Under the pieces are notes generated by a model that did no database searches, was not told where the DNA came from, and saw nothing but the letters and a program-made list of their open reading frames with translations. The position numbers and the translations under genes are program-made. This document shows positions 37,730 to 47,907 of a stretch of DNA of 64,000 nt, piece by piece. Source of the DNA: Candidatus Brachybacter algidus (GTDB taxonomy: Bacteria; Bacteroidota; Bacteroidia; Chitinophagales; Saprospiraceae); the NCBI GenBank assembly GCA_016711705.1, contig JADJSK010000012.1, positions 124,001 to 188,000 on the forward strand, in the 5' to 3' direction. How positions within the stretch are numbered: the first letter of the stretch is position 1; the number at the start of each line of letters is the position of its first letter.

Positions 37730-38395
37730 ATGATAAAATTAAATAACGTTTCCAAAGTATATCGTACCGATACCATCGAGACAACGGCTTTGCATCACCT
37801 CGATCTCAACATCGAAAAAGGTGAATTTATCTCCATCATGGGTCCATCCGGTTGTGGTAAGAGTACACTGCTTAACATCGTGGGACTTTTGGACGAACCT
37901 ACACAAGGCAAGATCATCATCGATGGCAATGAAATTTCAGAATATAACACCAAAGCGACGGCAAAATTCAGAAATGAAAAACTTGGATTTATCTTTCAAT
38001 CCTTTCATTTGATCCCTGATCTATCTGTTCTGGATAACGTAGAATTACCATTATTGTACAGAAATATCGGAGCAAAAGAACGCCGCGAACTGGCCCTCGA
38101 AGCACTTGAATCTGTCAACCTTAAAAACAGGATCAACCACTATCCCAGCCAACTTTCCGGTGGACAAAAACAACGTGTGGCCATCGCCAGAGCTATCGTT
38201 GGTAAACCTTCCGTCCTCCTCGCCGATGAACCGACCGGTAACCTTGACAGCGTCATGGGAAATGAAGTAATGTCCATCCTCCTCCGCTTAAATGAAGAAT
38301 TAAAAACCACCATCGTCATGGTGACACACGATGAAAACATGGCGCACAAGACGCACAAGTTGCTGAGGCTGTTCGACGGGAAACAAGTAGGATGA
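37730..38395 (+). CDS. ABC transporter ATPase, LolD/MacB type
   Basis: 221 residues with Walker A GPSGCGKS (38-45), the signature LSGGQKQR (142-148) and Walker B LLADEPTG (about 163-170). Stand-alone ATPases of this size pair with FtsX-like permeases, two of which follow. It energises the MacB-like exporter. Confidence 0.95.
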   Translation: MIKLNNVSKVYRTDTIETTALHHLDLNIEKGEFISIMGPSGCGKSTLLNIVGLLDEPTQGKIIIDGNEISEYNTKATAKFRNEKLGFIFQSFHLIPDLSVLDNVELPLLYRNIGAKERRELALEALESVNLKNRINHYPSQLSGGQKQRVAIARAIVGKPSVLLADEPTGNLDSVMGNEVMSILLRLNEELKTTIVMVTHDENMAHKTHKLLRLFDGKQVG

Positions 38396-38607
38396 TAATT
38401 GTGAATTATTAATTATTAATTATTACTGAGAGCTGAAATTGTAGCTAAGATTATAGTAACTATCAATTATTGAACAGGAAGAGTCTATGAGTAAAAATAA
38501 CGATTCAATCCATGGCCTATTCTAATTTCTAACTTCTAATTTCTAATTTTTTTAAACCTGTGCGAAACTTAAAATCTCAAATAAAAAATAAATTCAAATA
38601 AACAGCC

Positions 38608-39945
38608 ATGTTAAAAAACTATATAAAACTAGCCCTGAAAGTACTCTCCCGAAGAAAGTTTTTCACCTTCATCAGCCTCTTTGGTATTAGTTTTACGCTG
38701 ATGGTGCTGATGCTCATAGCTTCATTTATTGAAACTGAATTTGGAGATAATCCACCTTTAAGTAGAAATGAAGATTTGGTATTTATGCCTATGCTCTCCG
38801 AGTTGTATTATCAGAATGACACCATTCGTGACATTGACACCTTATTCAATAATGGAATCGCCACATTTGATACTACGCATCTGGTCAAAAGACAAAATGA
38901 GGCGAGTTATATAAGCAACAGTAGCATGAGTCACCATGTGTTGGAAAAGTATTTTACCGGCCTAAATGCTGCTGAACAATCCACTTTTTTTTCTCCGGAT
39001 TTAACCTACGATGTTTATATAAACAATTCTAAATTATCGATTAAAACTTGCATCTCTGATGAGGGATACTGGAAAGTTTTTGATTTTATGTTCAAAGAAG
39101 GTCGCCCTTACAATGCGGACGAAATAAAAAGAGGTGCTTTAGTAGCAGTAATAACCCAATCGCTGAGTCGCAAATATTTCGGCACTGTAGATAATTTAAT
39201 AGGAAAGGAAATAGAAATGGATGATAAACATTTCAAGATAATTGGCGTTGTCGCCACACCCACCAGTTCTGCAAATTATGTGGGATGCGACATATACATT
39301 CCTTACACTGCTTTTCCAGAGAATAAGGACCCTTCAGACTATTTTGGAAGCTTCATGGCAGTTTTTCTAATCAAAAATAATTCAAACATCCACAATTTGA
39401 AAAAGGAAATTCTTTACAGAATATCAAAGATACCAATACTTAAGCCAGAAGATTATAATGTAATAGAAGCCCCTTCTGCCACATTTAGTGAGACGTATGC
39501 TCAACAGACCTTATACGAAAAGGACCCTGAAAAAAGTAAAAGGAATTTATTTCTAATCATGGCAAGCTTTATTGCACTTTTTGTCTTGTTGCCTGTGCTG
39601 AATCTTATCAATCTCAACATTAGCCGAATACTCGATAGAAGTTCTGAGATTGGAGTTAGAAAAGCATTCGGCGCTAACACGAAGAATATTTTATTTCAAT
39701 TTGTCTTTGAAAATATTATTCAGACTTTCATCGGAGGTTTACTAGGTTTAGTTTTTGCTTTAGTTGCAATTTACCTGATCAATGACAGTCAATTGCTTAA
39801 TAATGTAAGACTGGTTATCAATTTTAATTTTTTCATAGCCTGCTTTTTCATCAGCCTTTTATTTGGAATCATTTCCGGATTACTTCCTGCATTAAAAATG
39901 TCAAAATTATCCATTGTAAATGCGCTAAAACAAAACAACATATGA
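38608..39945 (+). CDS. FtsX/MacB-type ABC permease 1
   Basis: 445 residues: a membrane helix near the N-terminus, a large periplasmic domain (about 50-300) and three C-terminal helices. The FtsX signature is ISRILDRSSEIGVRKAFGA. Its stop overlaps the start of the second permease by 4 bases. It belongs to the tripartite export locus. Confidence 0.92.
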   Translation: MLKNYIKLALKVLSRRKFFTFISLFGISFTLMVLMLIASFIETEFGDNPPLSRNEDLVFMPMLSELYYQNDTIRDIDTLFNNGIATFDTTHLVKRQNEASYISNSSMSHHVLEKYFTGLNAAEQSTFFSPDLTYDVYINNSKLSIKTCISDEGYWKVFDFMFKEGRPYNADEIKRGALVAVITQSLSRKYFGTVDNLIGKEIEMDDKHFKIIGVVATPTSSANYVGCDIYIPYTAFPENKDPSDYFGSFMAVFLIKNNSNIHNLKKEILYRISKIPILKPEDYNVIEAPSATFSETYAQQTLYEKDPEKSKRNLFLIMASFIALFVLLPVLNLINLNISRILDRSSEIGVRKAFGANTKNILFQFVFENIIQTFIGGLLGLVFALVAIYLINDSQLLNNVRLVINFNFFIACFFISLLFGIISGLLPALKMSKLSIVNALKQNNI

Positions 39946-41108
39946 TACGCCATATTTTCAAACTTATCTGGTTCAAAAGAAAATCTAATGCACTCATGAT
40001 CCTTGAGATTTTCCTCGCCTATCTTGTCTTGTTTGCAGCGTTTTCTTTTGTGATTTATCAATTGAGGATTTTGGAGAAACCACTTGGTTTCAAGACTATT
40101 GATCGATGGATGATCAGTCTTGAAGGACTACAGGCCAAAGATTCTGCGGAGGTCGCCACCATCATGGATCAGCTAAAAAATGAACTTAAAGCTAGTCCTA
40201 ACGTAGAAAGTGTCGGATTTACAAATTCCAGCACTCCATTTTCTAATAATACCTCGACCACAGGCAATGATGATATGGGATTCAACGTTTCATCACGCAT
40301 AGCTGAGGCTGATGAGGGATTTGGGGAGGTGATGAATATTAATATCATCAAAGGGAGATGGTTCAATGAAACGGATCGCCAGTCAAAATATAGACCAATC
40401 GTGGTCAACGAACTATTCCTAAAAAACTTTTTCCCAAATAAAAATATGCTAGATAGTGTAATTATTTTGGATGGTGAGAGCAAGATTGTTGGCATCATGG
40501 ATGATTATCGATACAAAGGTGAATTTGACTTACCAACAAATATGTCTTTCTGCTACACACCACATACTCAAGGTTGGATGTACAATATCATACTCAGGAT
40601 GAAGGCAGGTACACCCATCGGTGAACAGAAAACGATCAATGACATTGTCAAAAATGTTACAAAATCCAATTCTTTCATTATCAAGTTGTTGGAATCCGAA
40701 AGAGAGAAGAATAGTCGGGCGAAATGGATTCCCATAATAGCCTTGTTGAGCATCTGTGGATTCCTATGCATTAATATTGCTCTTGGTCTATTTGGTGTTT
40801 TGTGGTTCAATATCAACAAAAGAAGGTCAGAGATCGGCCTTAGGAGAGCTTTGGGAGCTCATTCCAGTGACATTTCGAAGCATTTTTTAATGGAAACACT
40901 TGTGCTTGCTTTTATAGCCATAGCACTTGCTTTGATATTTACCATTCAGATTCCACTTCTGAAAGTCGTCGATATTCAGCCAAGTATATTCTATGAATCG
41001 ATGGTATGGGTGACTGTATTAATTTTAATATTAGTATTCATTTGTGCTTATTTTCCGAGTAGGCAAGCGGCTATGATTCATCCTGCTACTGCATTGCACG
41101 AAGATTAG
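39942..41108 (+). CDS. FtsX/MacB-type ABC permease 2
   Basis: 388 residues with the same layout as permease 1: an N-terminal helix, a periplasmic MacB-core region, and C-terminal helices with INKRRSEIGLRRALGAHSSDI. It ends AAMIHPATALHED, the usual tail of this family. The two permeases presumably form a heterodimer. Confidence 0.92.
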   Translation: MIRHIFKLIWFKRKSNALMILEIFLAYLVLFAAFSFVIYQLRILEKPLGFKTIDRWMISLEGLQAKDSAEVATIMDQLKNELKASPNVESVGFTNSSTPFSNNTSTTGNDDMGFNVSSRIAEADEGFGEVMNINIIKGRWFNETDRQSKYRPIVVNELFLKNFFPNKNMLDSVIILDGESKIVGIMDDYRYKGEFDLPTNMSFCYTPHTQGWMYNIILRMKAGTPIGEQKTINDIVKNVTKSNSFIIKLLESEREKNSRAKWIPIIALLSICGFLCINIALGLFGVLWFNINKRRSEIGLRRALGAHSSDISKHFLMETLVLAFIAIALALIFTIQIPLLKVVDIQPSIFYESMVWVTVLILILVFICAYFPSRQAAMIHPATALHED

Positions 41109-41412
41109 AAATTTCATGTTTCATCAGTCAAATTCGTTTATTGTTAAGCCAGCTTGAATAAAAATGTTAGATGTAAGAAGCTTGTCCGACGAACGAAGTG
41201 ATGGCGGGGTAGATTTTAGATGGCCGTCTTTAATTAAAGTCAAAATTCTCGCCTTTGTATTTTTAAAAGATAAATTATGAACCAATTAACCTAATACCAT
41301 CTAACATCTAAAATCAGCCATCTACCTTTGGTTCTAAACTAACAAAACCTAAATTATTTTTTTACTGCCGAAACTTGAGTTAATTATATTTACATCGCTT
41401 TACATTTTAATT
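41109..41412. other. intergenic region with imperfect inverted repeats and promoter candidate
   Basis: GATTTTAGATGG in one half is matched by CCATCTAACATCTAAAATC in the other, so the region can fold. A TATATTTA sequence about 30 bases before the regulator start resembles the -7 box. No open frame is present. Confidence 0.35.
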
Positions 41413-42795
41413 ATGAGTTCAGAAATACAGTCACGTATTCTTATTATTGATGATGACAGGACCATCGTGTCAGGGATAAGCCTTTTTCTGAAAAAGAAAG
41501 GTTACCAGATAGATAGTGCTACAAATGCTGCCGATGCTGTGGAAAAGTTGCATAATTTCAACGCTGATCTTGTGCTCCTGGACATGAATTTCAACATTGA
41601 TACTTCAGGAAAAGATGGACTGCTTTTGTTAAAAAATATCATAGAAATTAATTCTAACATACCAGTAATTTTGATGACCGGATGGGCGACGGTTCAACTC
41701 GCTGTGGAAGGGATGAAGCTGGGAGCAATGGATTTTATCGCTAAACCATGGGATAATAGTCATTTGCTTTCTTCGATTCAAAATTTGCTGGAAATAAACA
41801 AACCATCCTCAGTTAATAAATCGATACAAGGAAATGATATAGATTCCATAATTGGCCAAAGTGCAGCCTTTCAGGATATCTTAAATCTTGTAAAACATAT
41901 TGCGCCTACAGATGCAAATGTGCTGATCACGGGTGAAAGCGGAACCGGGAAAGAAGTTATTGCGGAAGCAATTCATTCTTTGAGTAAGCGGAATGGAAAT
42001 GAGTTTGTCAAAGTAAATTTGGGTGGAATATCCAGTTCTTTGTTTGAAAGTGAAATGTTCGGGCATAAAAAAGGAGCATTTACTGACGCACATTTGGATA
42101 GAATTGGCAGATTTGCAAAGGCACATAAAGGGACTATTTTTCTGGATGAAATCGGTGACCTTCCGGTGTCTAACCAAGTCAAATTATTAAGAGTATTACA
42201 AGAGAGAACTTATGAGGTCTTGGGCAGCAGTGAGACTAAACGAACAGATGTTCGTATCATCAGTGCTACCAATAAAAATCTTGAAAAAATGGTTTATGAT
42301 GGTACATTCCGGGAAGATCTTTTCTACCGTATTAACCTCATCTCAATACACATGCCATCATTGAATGAACGATCAGAAGATATTCCTTTACTCACGGATC
42401 ATTTCATTAAACAAGTCTGTGAAATCTATGAAGTGACAATTCCACTTATCACGACGGAGACATATGACTGGCTTCAGAAACAGCCATTCCCGGGCAATAT
42501 CCGACAGTTGAAAAATATGGTCGAACGCACTTTATTGATCAACATTAATAAGAAGGAACTTAACTTTAAAGATTTCCAACAGACATCATCTCAAAATCAA
42601 AAGTCCACACCCCAGTTCACGCTTCCAGAAGTGGGTATGGTGAGTTTGGATGATCTCGAGAAACAAATGATACACAAGGCGCTCGATTTTCACAATCATT
42701 CAATCAGTAAAACTGCCCGATCACTTAGCCTTACACGAAGTGCGTTATATCGACGTCTTACCAAACATCACATTCCCTATGAGCCTAAGAATTAA
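41413..42795 (+). CDS. NtrC-family sigma-54-dependent response regulator
   Basis: 460 residues. The receiver domain has the acidic pocket IIDDDR and the phospho-acceptor Asp57 (LVLLDMNF). The AAA+ domain has GESGTGKE, the loop GAFTDA (GAFTGA in Proteobacteria) and TIFLDEIGDLP. A Fis-type helix-turn-helix is at the C-terminus (NHSISKTARSLSLTRSALYRRL). It is followed, with 17 bases of overlap, by its histidine kinase. Its position after the exporter suggests it activates that operon. Confidence 0.93.
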   Translation: MSSEIQSRILIIDDDRTIVSGISLFLKKKGYQIDSATNAADAVEKLHNFNADLVLLDMNFNIDTSGKDGLLLLKNIIEINSNIPVILMTGWATVQLAVEGMKLGAMDFIAKPWDNSHLLSSIQNLLEINKPSSVNKSIQGNDIDSIIGQSAAFQDILNLVKHIAPTDANVLITGESGTGKEVIAEAIHSLSKRNGNEFVKVNLGGISSSLFESEMFGHKKGAFTDAHLDRIGRFAKAHKGTIFLDEIGDLPVSNQVKLLRVLQERTYEVLGSSETKRTDVRIISATNKNLEKMVYDGTFREDLFYRINLISIHMPSLNERSEDIPLLTDHFIKQVCEIYEVTIPLITTETYDWLQKQPFPGNIRQLKNMVERTLLININKKELNFKDFQQTSSQNQKSTPQFTLPEVGMVSLDDLEKQMIHKALDFHNHSISKTARSLSLTRSALYRRLTKHHIPYEPKN

Positions 42796-44092
42796 GTATT
42801 GGTCCATCATCATTGCGCTCCATGTAGTATTAATAGTCTTGTGTTATACCTTACTTTTTGACAAGAAATGGCTATTCTTATGTTCTGAAGTAATACTTCT
42901 CGCCTCCCTTTATTTTAGTTATCTTTTATACAATGCTCTCATCAGGCCCATTTCTCTTATGTACATGGGGAGCAATGCCATTCGGGATCGCGATTTTAGC
43001 GTAAAATTTCTGCATACTGGTTCCAAAGAAATGAATAACCTGATAGATATTTATAATTCCATGATCAATACTTTGGGCCAAGAGCGAACCACTGCGGAAG
43101 AGCAAAGTATATTTCTTGAAAATTTAATATCCATCAGCCCGGTTGGCATTATCATTCTTGACTTTGACGGAAGAATTGAAATTCTTAATAAACATGCAAA
43201 GCAATTATTGAACCAAAAGTCGAACCCAATAGGAATATTATTATCAGAAATAATGCACCCCGTCATTTCAGGTATTTTAAAGATAGAAAGCGGCCAAAGT
43301 TTGATCATTAAAGCTGATGGAAATAAAAAATACCGCTGTCAGGTAAGCAATATTGTCCACAAAGGATTTCTCCGAAAATTCATCTTAATAGAAGATCTGA
43401 CTACCGAATTACTCAATTCAGAAAAGGATGCTTATGGAAAAATAATCCGGATGATGGCGCACGAAGTTAATAATTCAATGGGCGCAGTCAATTCCATTCT
43501 TACTACTGTGCACCAATTTGGCTTCGAGGGAGCAGATGCAGATCCGGAATTAAAGTCAGGTCTGGAAATAGCAATCGAGCGCAATAATAATCTGACTTCT
43601 TTTATGAAAAATTATGCGCAGGTCATTCGCATCGTTCCTCCATTTTTACAAAATATCGAAGTAGCAAAATACCTTAGAAATGCAGTAAGACTTTGGACTA
43701 ATATTAGTACTGAGAAAAACATTACAATTAACACTGATGGCCTTGATCATGAAATGTTATTGGATCTGGATCCCATTCAAATGGAACAAGTGATTTCGAA
43801 TATTTTAAAGAATAGTATTGAATCAATCGGTGAAAATGGAGAAATACATATCGGTTATTTATCTGACAGAAAAGGGTTTTTCGTCCGGGATAATGGTGCA
43901 GGCATCAGTGACGAAACCAAAGATCAATTATTTTCCCCTTTCTTCTCCACAAAGCCTTACGGGCAGGGAGTCGGACTCATGCTCATCAGTGAAATACTGC
44001 AGAAGCACGAGGCACATTTTAATTTGTACAGCGAAAGGAATTGGACTAGTTTCGAGATTTGGTTTGATTTAAATGATAAATTTGTTCATTAA
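42779..44092 (+). CDS. sensor histidine kinase partner of the NtrC regulator
   Basis: The start is the ATG at 42779, 17 bases inside the regulator gene; the frame itself opens further upstream. The 437-residue protein has two N-terminal membrane helices with almost no periplasmic loop, a HAMP-like segment (RPISLMYMGSNAIRDRDFSVKF), a PAS-like domain (SPVGIIILDFDGRIEILNKHAK), a phospho-acceptor His228 in MMAHEVNNSMG and a complete ATPase (IEQ-type N box ILKNSIESIGE, FVRDNGAGIS, GQGVGLMLI). It likely senses a signal within the membrane, such as envelope stress or a peptide. Confidence 0.93.
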   Translation: MSLRIKYWSIIIALHVVLIVLCYTLLFDKKWLFLCSEVILLASLYFSYLLYNALIRPISLMYMGSNAIRDRDFSVKFLHTGSKEMNNLIDIYNSMINTLGQERTTAEEQSIFLENLISISPVGIIILDFDGRIEILNKHAKQLLNQKSNPIGILLSEIMHPVISGILKIESGQSLIIKADGNKKYRCQVSNIVHKGFLRKFILIEDLTTELLNSEKDAYGKIIRMMAHEVNNSMGAVNSILTTVHQFGFEGADADPELKSGLEIAIERNNNLTSFMKNYAQVIRIVPPFLQNIEVAKYLRNAVRLWTNISTEKNITINTDGLDHEMLLDLDPIQMEQVISNILKNSIESIGENGEIHIGYLSDRKGFFVRDNGAGISDETKDQLFSPFFSTKPYGQGVGLMLISEILQKHEAHFNLYSERNWTSFEIWFDLNDKFVH

Positions 44093-44271
44093 GGAATTAG
44101 TGAAAATGTGCTTGAAACAATTAAGATAATTCCGCTTCGTGATATTTCCGACTACTTGTCAATTGTCTCACAACTGAACCTATTTCCTCTAATCTAAACC
44201 ACTTATTTTCTCATTCATATACTATTATTGTACATTCGTTGTTTATTAGAATACAACAAATTGTTTTACAT

Positions 44272-46779
44272 ATGGATCAAGATCGTTCTAAGATCAATAG
44301 TGTGATCAAAAAGATATGGGTCGGCTTAGGCCTTTTTGTCGCATTGGTGATTTTTTATCTTTTTTATCTATCCCTGTCCGGCCTGCCAACATTTGATGAA
44401 CTTGAAAATCCGAAGTATGATTTTGCAAGTCAAATTTTATCTTCAAATAATTCTACACTTGGTCGGCTATATATCGAAAACCGCGTACCCGTTACATATG
44501 AGCAGCTTTCCCCTTTTGTCGTTCAAGCACTTTTAGCTACAGAAGATGTTAGATTTTACAAACATAGCGGTGTGGATGCCGAAGCAGTAGCCCGAGTAGT
44601 GGCCAAAACACTTGTCCTAGCCAATAAGAGCGCCGGTGGAGGAAGTACGATCACCCAACAACTGGCAAAGTTGCTCTATTCGGATAGAGACTTCAGCAAT
44701 ATGGGTGCCATTAGAAAAACATTTGCACTCGTGAATATTAAACTCAAGGAATGGATTACTGCAATCAAACTTGAGCGCAGCTATACAAAAGAAGAGATCA
44801 TCGCCATGTACCTCAATAAATTCAACTTTATTTATGGCGCATATGGCATAGAGGCAGCTTCAGAGACCTATTTTAGCAAAGGAAATAAAGAGTTGAATGA
44901 GTCCGAAGCTGCCGTTTTGGTTGGAATGTTAAAAAACCCATCATTGTACAACCCTGTCCGAAGAAAGGAACAGGCGATTAACAGACGTAATACCGTCCTC
45001 CGAAGAATGGTCACCAATGGAGCTCTGGATGCTAAAAAAGCCGAAAAACTAATTGAAAAACCTATCGAATTAAAATTCAAACCTAAGTCTCACATCGAAG
45101 GTGATGCTACTTATTTCAGAATGGAGGTAGGAAAAGAAGTTGCTTCCATTATTAAACACAATGACCTTCAGAAATCAGACGGCTCACTTTATGATATTTA
45201 TCGTGATGGACTAAAGATCTATACCTCGATCGATGTTGAAATGCAGAAGATCGCAGAAGCGACAATGCTCAAGCACATGAAATCCGTCCAGAACAATTAT
45301 TGGAGAGAATGGAAAGGTAAAGATCCATGGAAATACAATACCGACGCAAAGCAGCTGGCAATCCGCGAGAATACTATGAAAAACCTCGTCCGCTCCTCTG
45401 ACAGATATATCACTATGCGCCAGAACGATTTCGAACCTGACCTTGAGGGCATGATGCGCAAGTTTCCTTCTATCAATTTTACAGATATAGAGTTCGATAT
45501 ATGGAGTGCCGCTGAAAAAGACGGTCTTGAAAAAGTCGCTAAGAAATATAAGATCACAGATGATCAGGAGCGTATTTATGCGAAGATCATGGACGATCCT
45601 GATTATAAAATTGCACTTGCGAAATGGCAAAAATTCAGAAATGATGTCCGCACTTCTTTCGGTAAAAAATATAAAATGAAGGTCTTTGCCTACAATGCAA
45701 TGGCTGAGAAGGATACCACCATGACACCATATGACTCCATCCGATATCATAGGAGTTTCCTACAGACAGGCATCATCGCTATCGAACCGACGACAGGGCA
45801 AGTGAAAGTCTGGGTGGGAGGTATCAACCACAAGTATTTCAAATTTGATCACATCCGCAGCAAACGTCAGGTGGGCTCGACGTTCAAGCCTTTTGTCTAC
45901 GCATCTGCCATTGCTTTCCAGGGAGTTTCTCCATGTCAACGCGTCGTGGATCAGCAATATACTATTTCGCCGGGAGAAGGACATTTTGGACTCATCAATA
46001 GCTGGTCTCCTGGCAATGCAGAAGGAAGATTCTCAGGGCAATCGATGACGCTTTATGAGGCATTGAAAGAATCGAGGAATTCAGTTTCTGTATACCTTAT
46101 GAAACAAATGCAATCCACCTCATATGTCCTCGACCTGGTCAATAATATGGGTATCGATAAGAAAAAGATTCCTGCTCAACCATCTATTTGTTTGGGAGCA
46201 GCCGAACTGACTGTGTTTGAGATGACGGGGGCTTATGCCAGCTTTGCCAATAATGGGACGTATATCGTACCTTCCTTTATCACAAAAATTGAAGATAAAA
46301 ACGGAAAGGTTATTTACAAAAACACATCTGATGAGAAACAGGCACTTTCCCCGGATATCAATTATGTCATGGTGGACATGTTGCGTTATGCTGTCCGTGG
46401 GGCAGCAGGATTTAAAGGTGTCGTGAGCAATATAGGTGGCAAGACAGGTACTACGAATGATTATGTAGATGGTTGGTTTATGGGTATCACACCAGGACTA
46501 GTCGTGGGGACATGGGTAGGAGGAGATGACCAGTGGACGAGGTTCCTGAGCTTAACCAATGGACAGGGAAGTAAGATGGCAAGACCATTTTTCTCTGAAT
46601 TTATCCGTCAGTTAGAGGTGCAAAAAGTAGCAGACTTTGATCCGAAAGCTAAATATATCGTGCCCGCAGGACCACAAACTATCATAACAGATTGCAGCCA
46701 ATACAGTAGGCCGGATGTCATTTCAGAACCAAAAGACACGACAAAGAAAAAAGAGGGCGAGGATGATTTTTTTGAGTAA
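44272..46779 (+). CDS. penicillin-binding protein 1A (bifunctional transglycosylase/transpeptidase)
   Basis: The start is the ATG at 44272 (MDQDRSK); the frame begins 33 bases earlier at a TTG. The 835-residue protein has a cytosolic start, one membrane helix (about residues 18-37), a GT51 domain (LLATEDVRFYKHSGVD, GGGSTITQQLAKLLY) and a transpeptidase domain with the active serine Ser536 in STFK, then SRNSVS and KTGTTND. It polymerises and cross-links peptidoglycan. It is a single gene. Confidence 0.95.
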   Translation: MDQDRSKINSVIKKIWVGLGLFVALVIFYLFYLSLSGLPTFDELENPKYDFASQILSSNNSTLGRLYIENRVPVTYEQLSPFVVQALLATEDVRFYKHSGVDAEAVARVVAKTLVLANKSAGGGSTITQQLAKLLYSDRDFSNMGAIRKTFALVNIKLKEWITAIKLERSYTKEEIIAMYLNKFNFIYGAYGIEAASETYFSKGNKELNESEAAVLVGMLKNPSLYNPVRRKEQAINRRNTVLRRMVTNGALDAKKAEKLIEKPIELKFKPKSHIEGDATYFRMEVGKEVASIIKHNDLQKSDGSLYDIYRDGLKIYTSIDVEMQKIAEATMLKHMKSVQNNYWREWKGKDPWKYNTDAKQLAIRENTMKNLVRSSDRYITMRQNDFEPDLEGMMRKFPSINFTDIEFDIWSAAEKDGLEKVAKKYKITDDQERIYAKIMDDPDYKIALAKWQKFRNDVRTSFGKKYKMKVFAYNAMAEKDTTMTPYDSIRYHRSFLQTGIIAIEPTTGQVKVWVGGINHKYFKFDHIRSKRQVGSTFKPFVYASAIAFQGVSPCQRVVDQQYTISPGEGHFGLINSWSPGNAEGRFSGQSMTLYEALKESRNSVSVYLMKQMQSTSYVLDLVNNMGIDKKKIPAQPSICLGAAELTVFEMTGAYASFANNGTYIVPSFITKIEDKNGKVIYKNTSDEKQALSPDINYVMVDMLRYAVRGAAGFKGVVSNIGGKTGTTNDYVDGWFMGITPGLVVGTWVGGDDQWTRFLSLTNGQGSKMARPFFSEFIRQLEVQKVADFDPKAKYIVPAGPQTIITDCSQYSRPDVISEPKDTTKKKEGEDDFFE

Positions 46780-46862
46780 AGAGTTTTATGACAATAGTTA
46801 AATGATTTCCATTTAGATACATTGAAAATTTTAGTATTAATAGGGTCATTTAATTGTTTTAC

Positions 46863-47040
46863 TTACTTTTTTTTCTTGGCAAAAAAAGTAAAAAAAAAAA
46901 AGGCTCTATAAAATTCTTAACGCTCACTCACTTTGCAAAAGCTCAAAAAATTACGCAAAACCCTATAAGGCTCGTTCCTGCGTATAGGGCTTAGCTATTT
47001 TGGGCTTTTGCTCCAATCCTTCACTAAATTTTATAAGGCC
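46863..47040. repeat. nested fold-back element between PBP1A and L,D-transpeptidase genes
   Basis: An 11-bp A/T stem (46863-46873 with 46881-46891) lies to the left. A nested structure then follows: 46902-46915 pairs with 47027-47040 (12 of 14), GCAAAAGC (46935-46942) pairs with 47004-47011, and CCCTATA (46961-46967) pairs with TATAGGG (46983-46989). The three inner stems are properly nested over 139 bases, suggesting a structured RNA or a mobile fold-back repeat. The rest of 46780-47266 holds no gene. Confidence 0.55.
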
Positions 47041-47266
47041 ACAGCTACACCGTTCAGTCATTATTTTAATGCCAACATTATACTTTATTGTCATTTTACC
47101 ACTAATATTGCCTTTTGAAAAGATGAGTATAAACTCAAGCCTTTTGAGGGGGTAGGGGGAGTCTTTAATTTTTTAAAATACAAATCATTGACTAACATCG
47201 AGTTAAAATTATCTATAGAAGAGAATAAATATTCAATTAAGATGTCAGCTCAACAGTTTGACATCT

Positions 47267-47881
47267 TCATAAACCCAATTCCTTCTTCAAATTATCATAT
47301 AATTCCTCACTCCAATTAATTTGAGGAATCACAGGGTGTTTTTCATTTTTTCTGAAATCATGTGGACAAATAATTACTTTTATTTTACTTATATCTGCTT
47401 TTGCAGCCAATACAAATATTTCCTCCATGGCTTCATCGCCAACGGGAATGCAGCCGGTGGTATTGCTTTTACCGTGGATGAAAATATCTCCACCTAGATC
47501 CTCTCTTCCATCCAAACTTGCTTTTTCCCGGTCAAAATCGTTGGGGTAATTAATCTTTATGGAGAGATAAAACTTGCTATTGGGATTCAGGTATTCCACC
47601 GAATATATTCCTTCGGGAATTTGTTTGTCACCATTTTTGAGTTTGGGTCCGATGGTGCCGCTAAAACCAGTAAATGGATATGATTCTATGAGGATTTTTG
47701 CGTCATTAATAACAGCATACATTTCCAGAATTTGTTCCGATTTAAATGCAAGTAGTAGCAATTGTGCTGGGTATTTATTAATTCCGAAGCTACTAAGTAT
47801 AGGTTCGAACTTTTCGAAAACACGCACTTCTACCTTTTTAAGAATGGAAGAAATAGATTCCTTTTTTACAATTTCTGACAT
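47267..47881 (-). CDS. YafK-like L,D-transpeptidase family protein
   Basis: 204 residues with the YkuD-type active site IFIHGKSNTTGCIPVGDE (His136, Cys144) and the approach IPEGIYSVEYLNPNS, closest to E. coli YafK/DpaA. That protein cuts lipoprotein off peptidoglycan rather than making cross-links. No signal peptide is visible (it starts MSEIVKKESISS), so either the start is wrong or export uses another route. It is separated by about 25 bases from hisC on the same strand. Confidence 0.8.
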   Translation of the reverse strand: MSEIVKKESISSILKKVEVRVFEKFEPILSSFGINKYPAQLLLLAFKSEQILEMYAVINDAKILIESYPFTGFSGTIGPKLKNGDKQIPEGIYSVEYLNPNSKFYLSIKINYPNDFDREKASLDGREDLGGDIFIHGKSNTTGCIPVGDEAMEEIFVLAAKADISKIKVIICPHDFRKNEKHPVIPQINWSEELYDNLKKELGL

Positions 47882-47907
47882 AAATTAAAAGTGGTAATCT
47901 TCCGGAT

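Noticed and set aside
45211..45750. 179-codon antisense frame inside the PBP1A gene
   Set aside because: The sense strand encodes the conserved PBP1A sequence; the antisense frame has no independent support.
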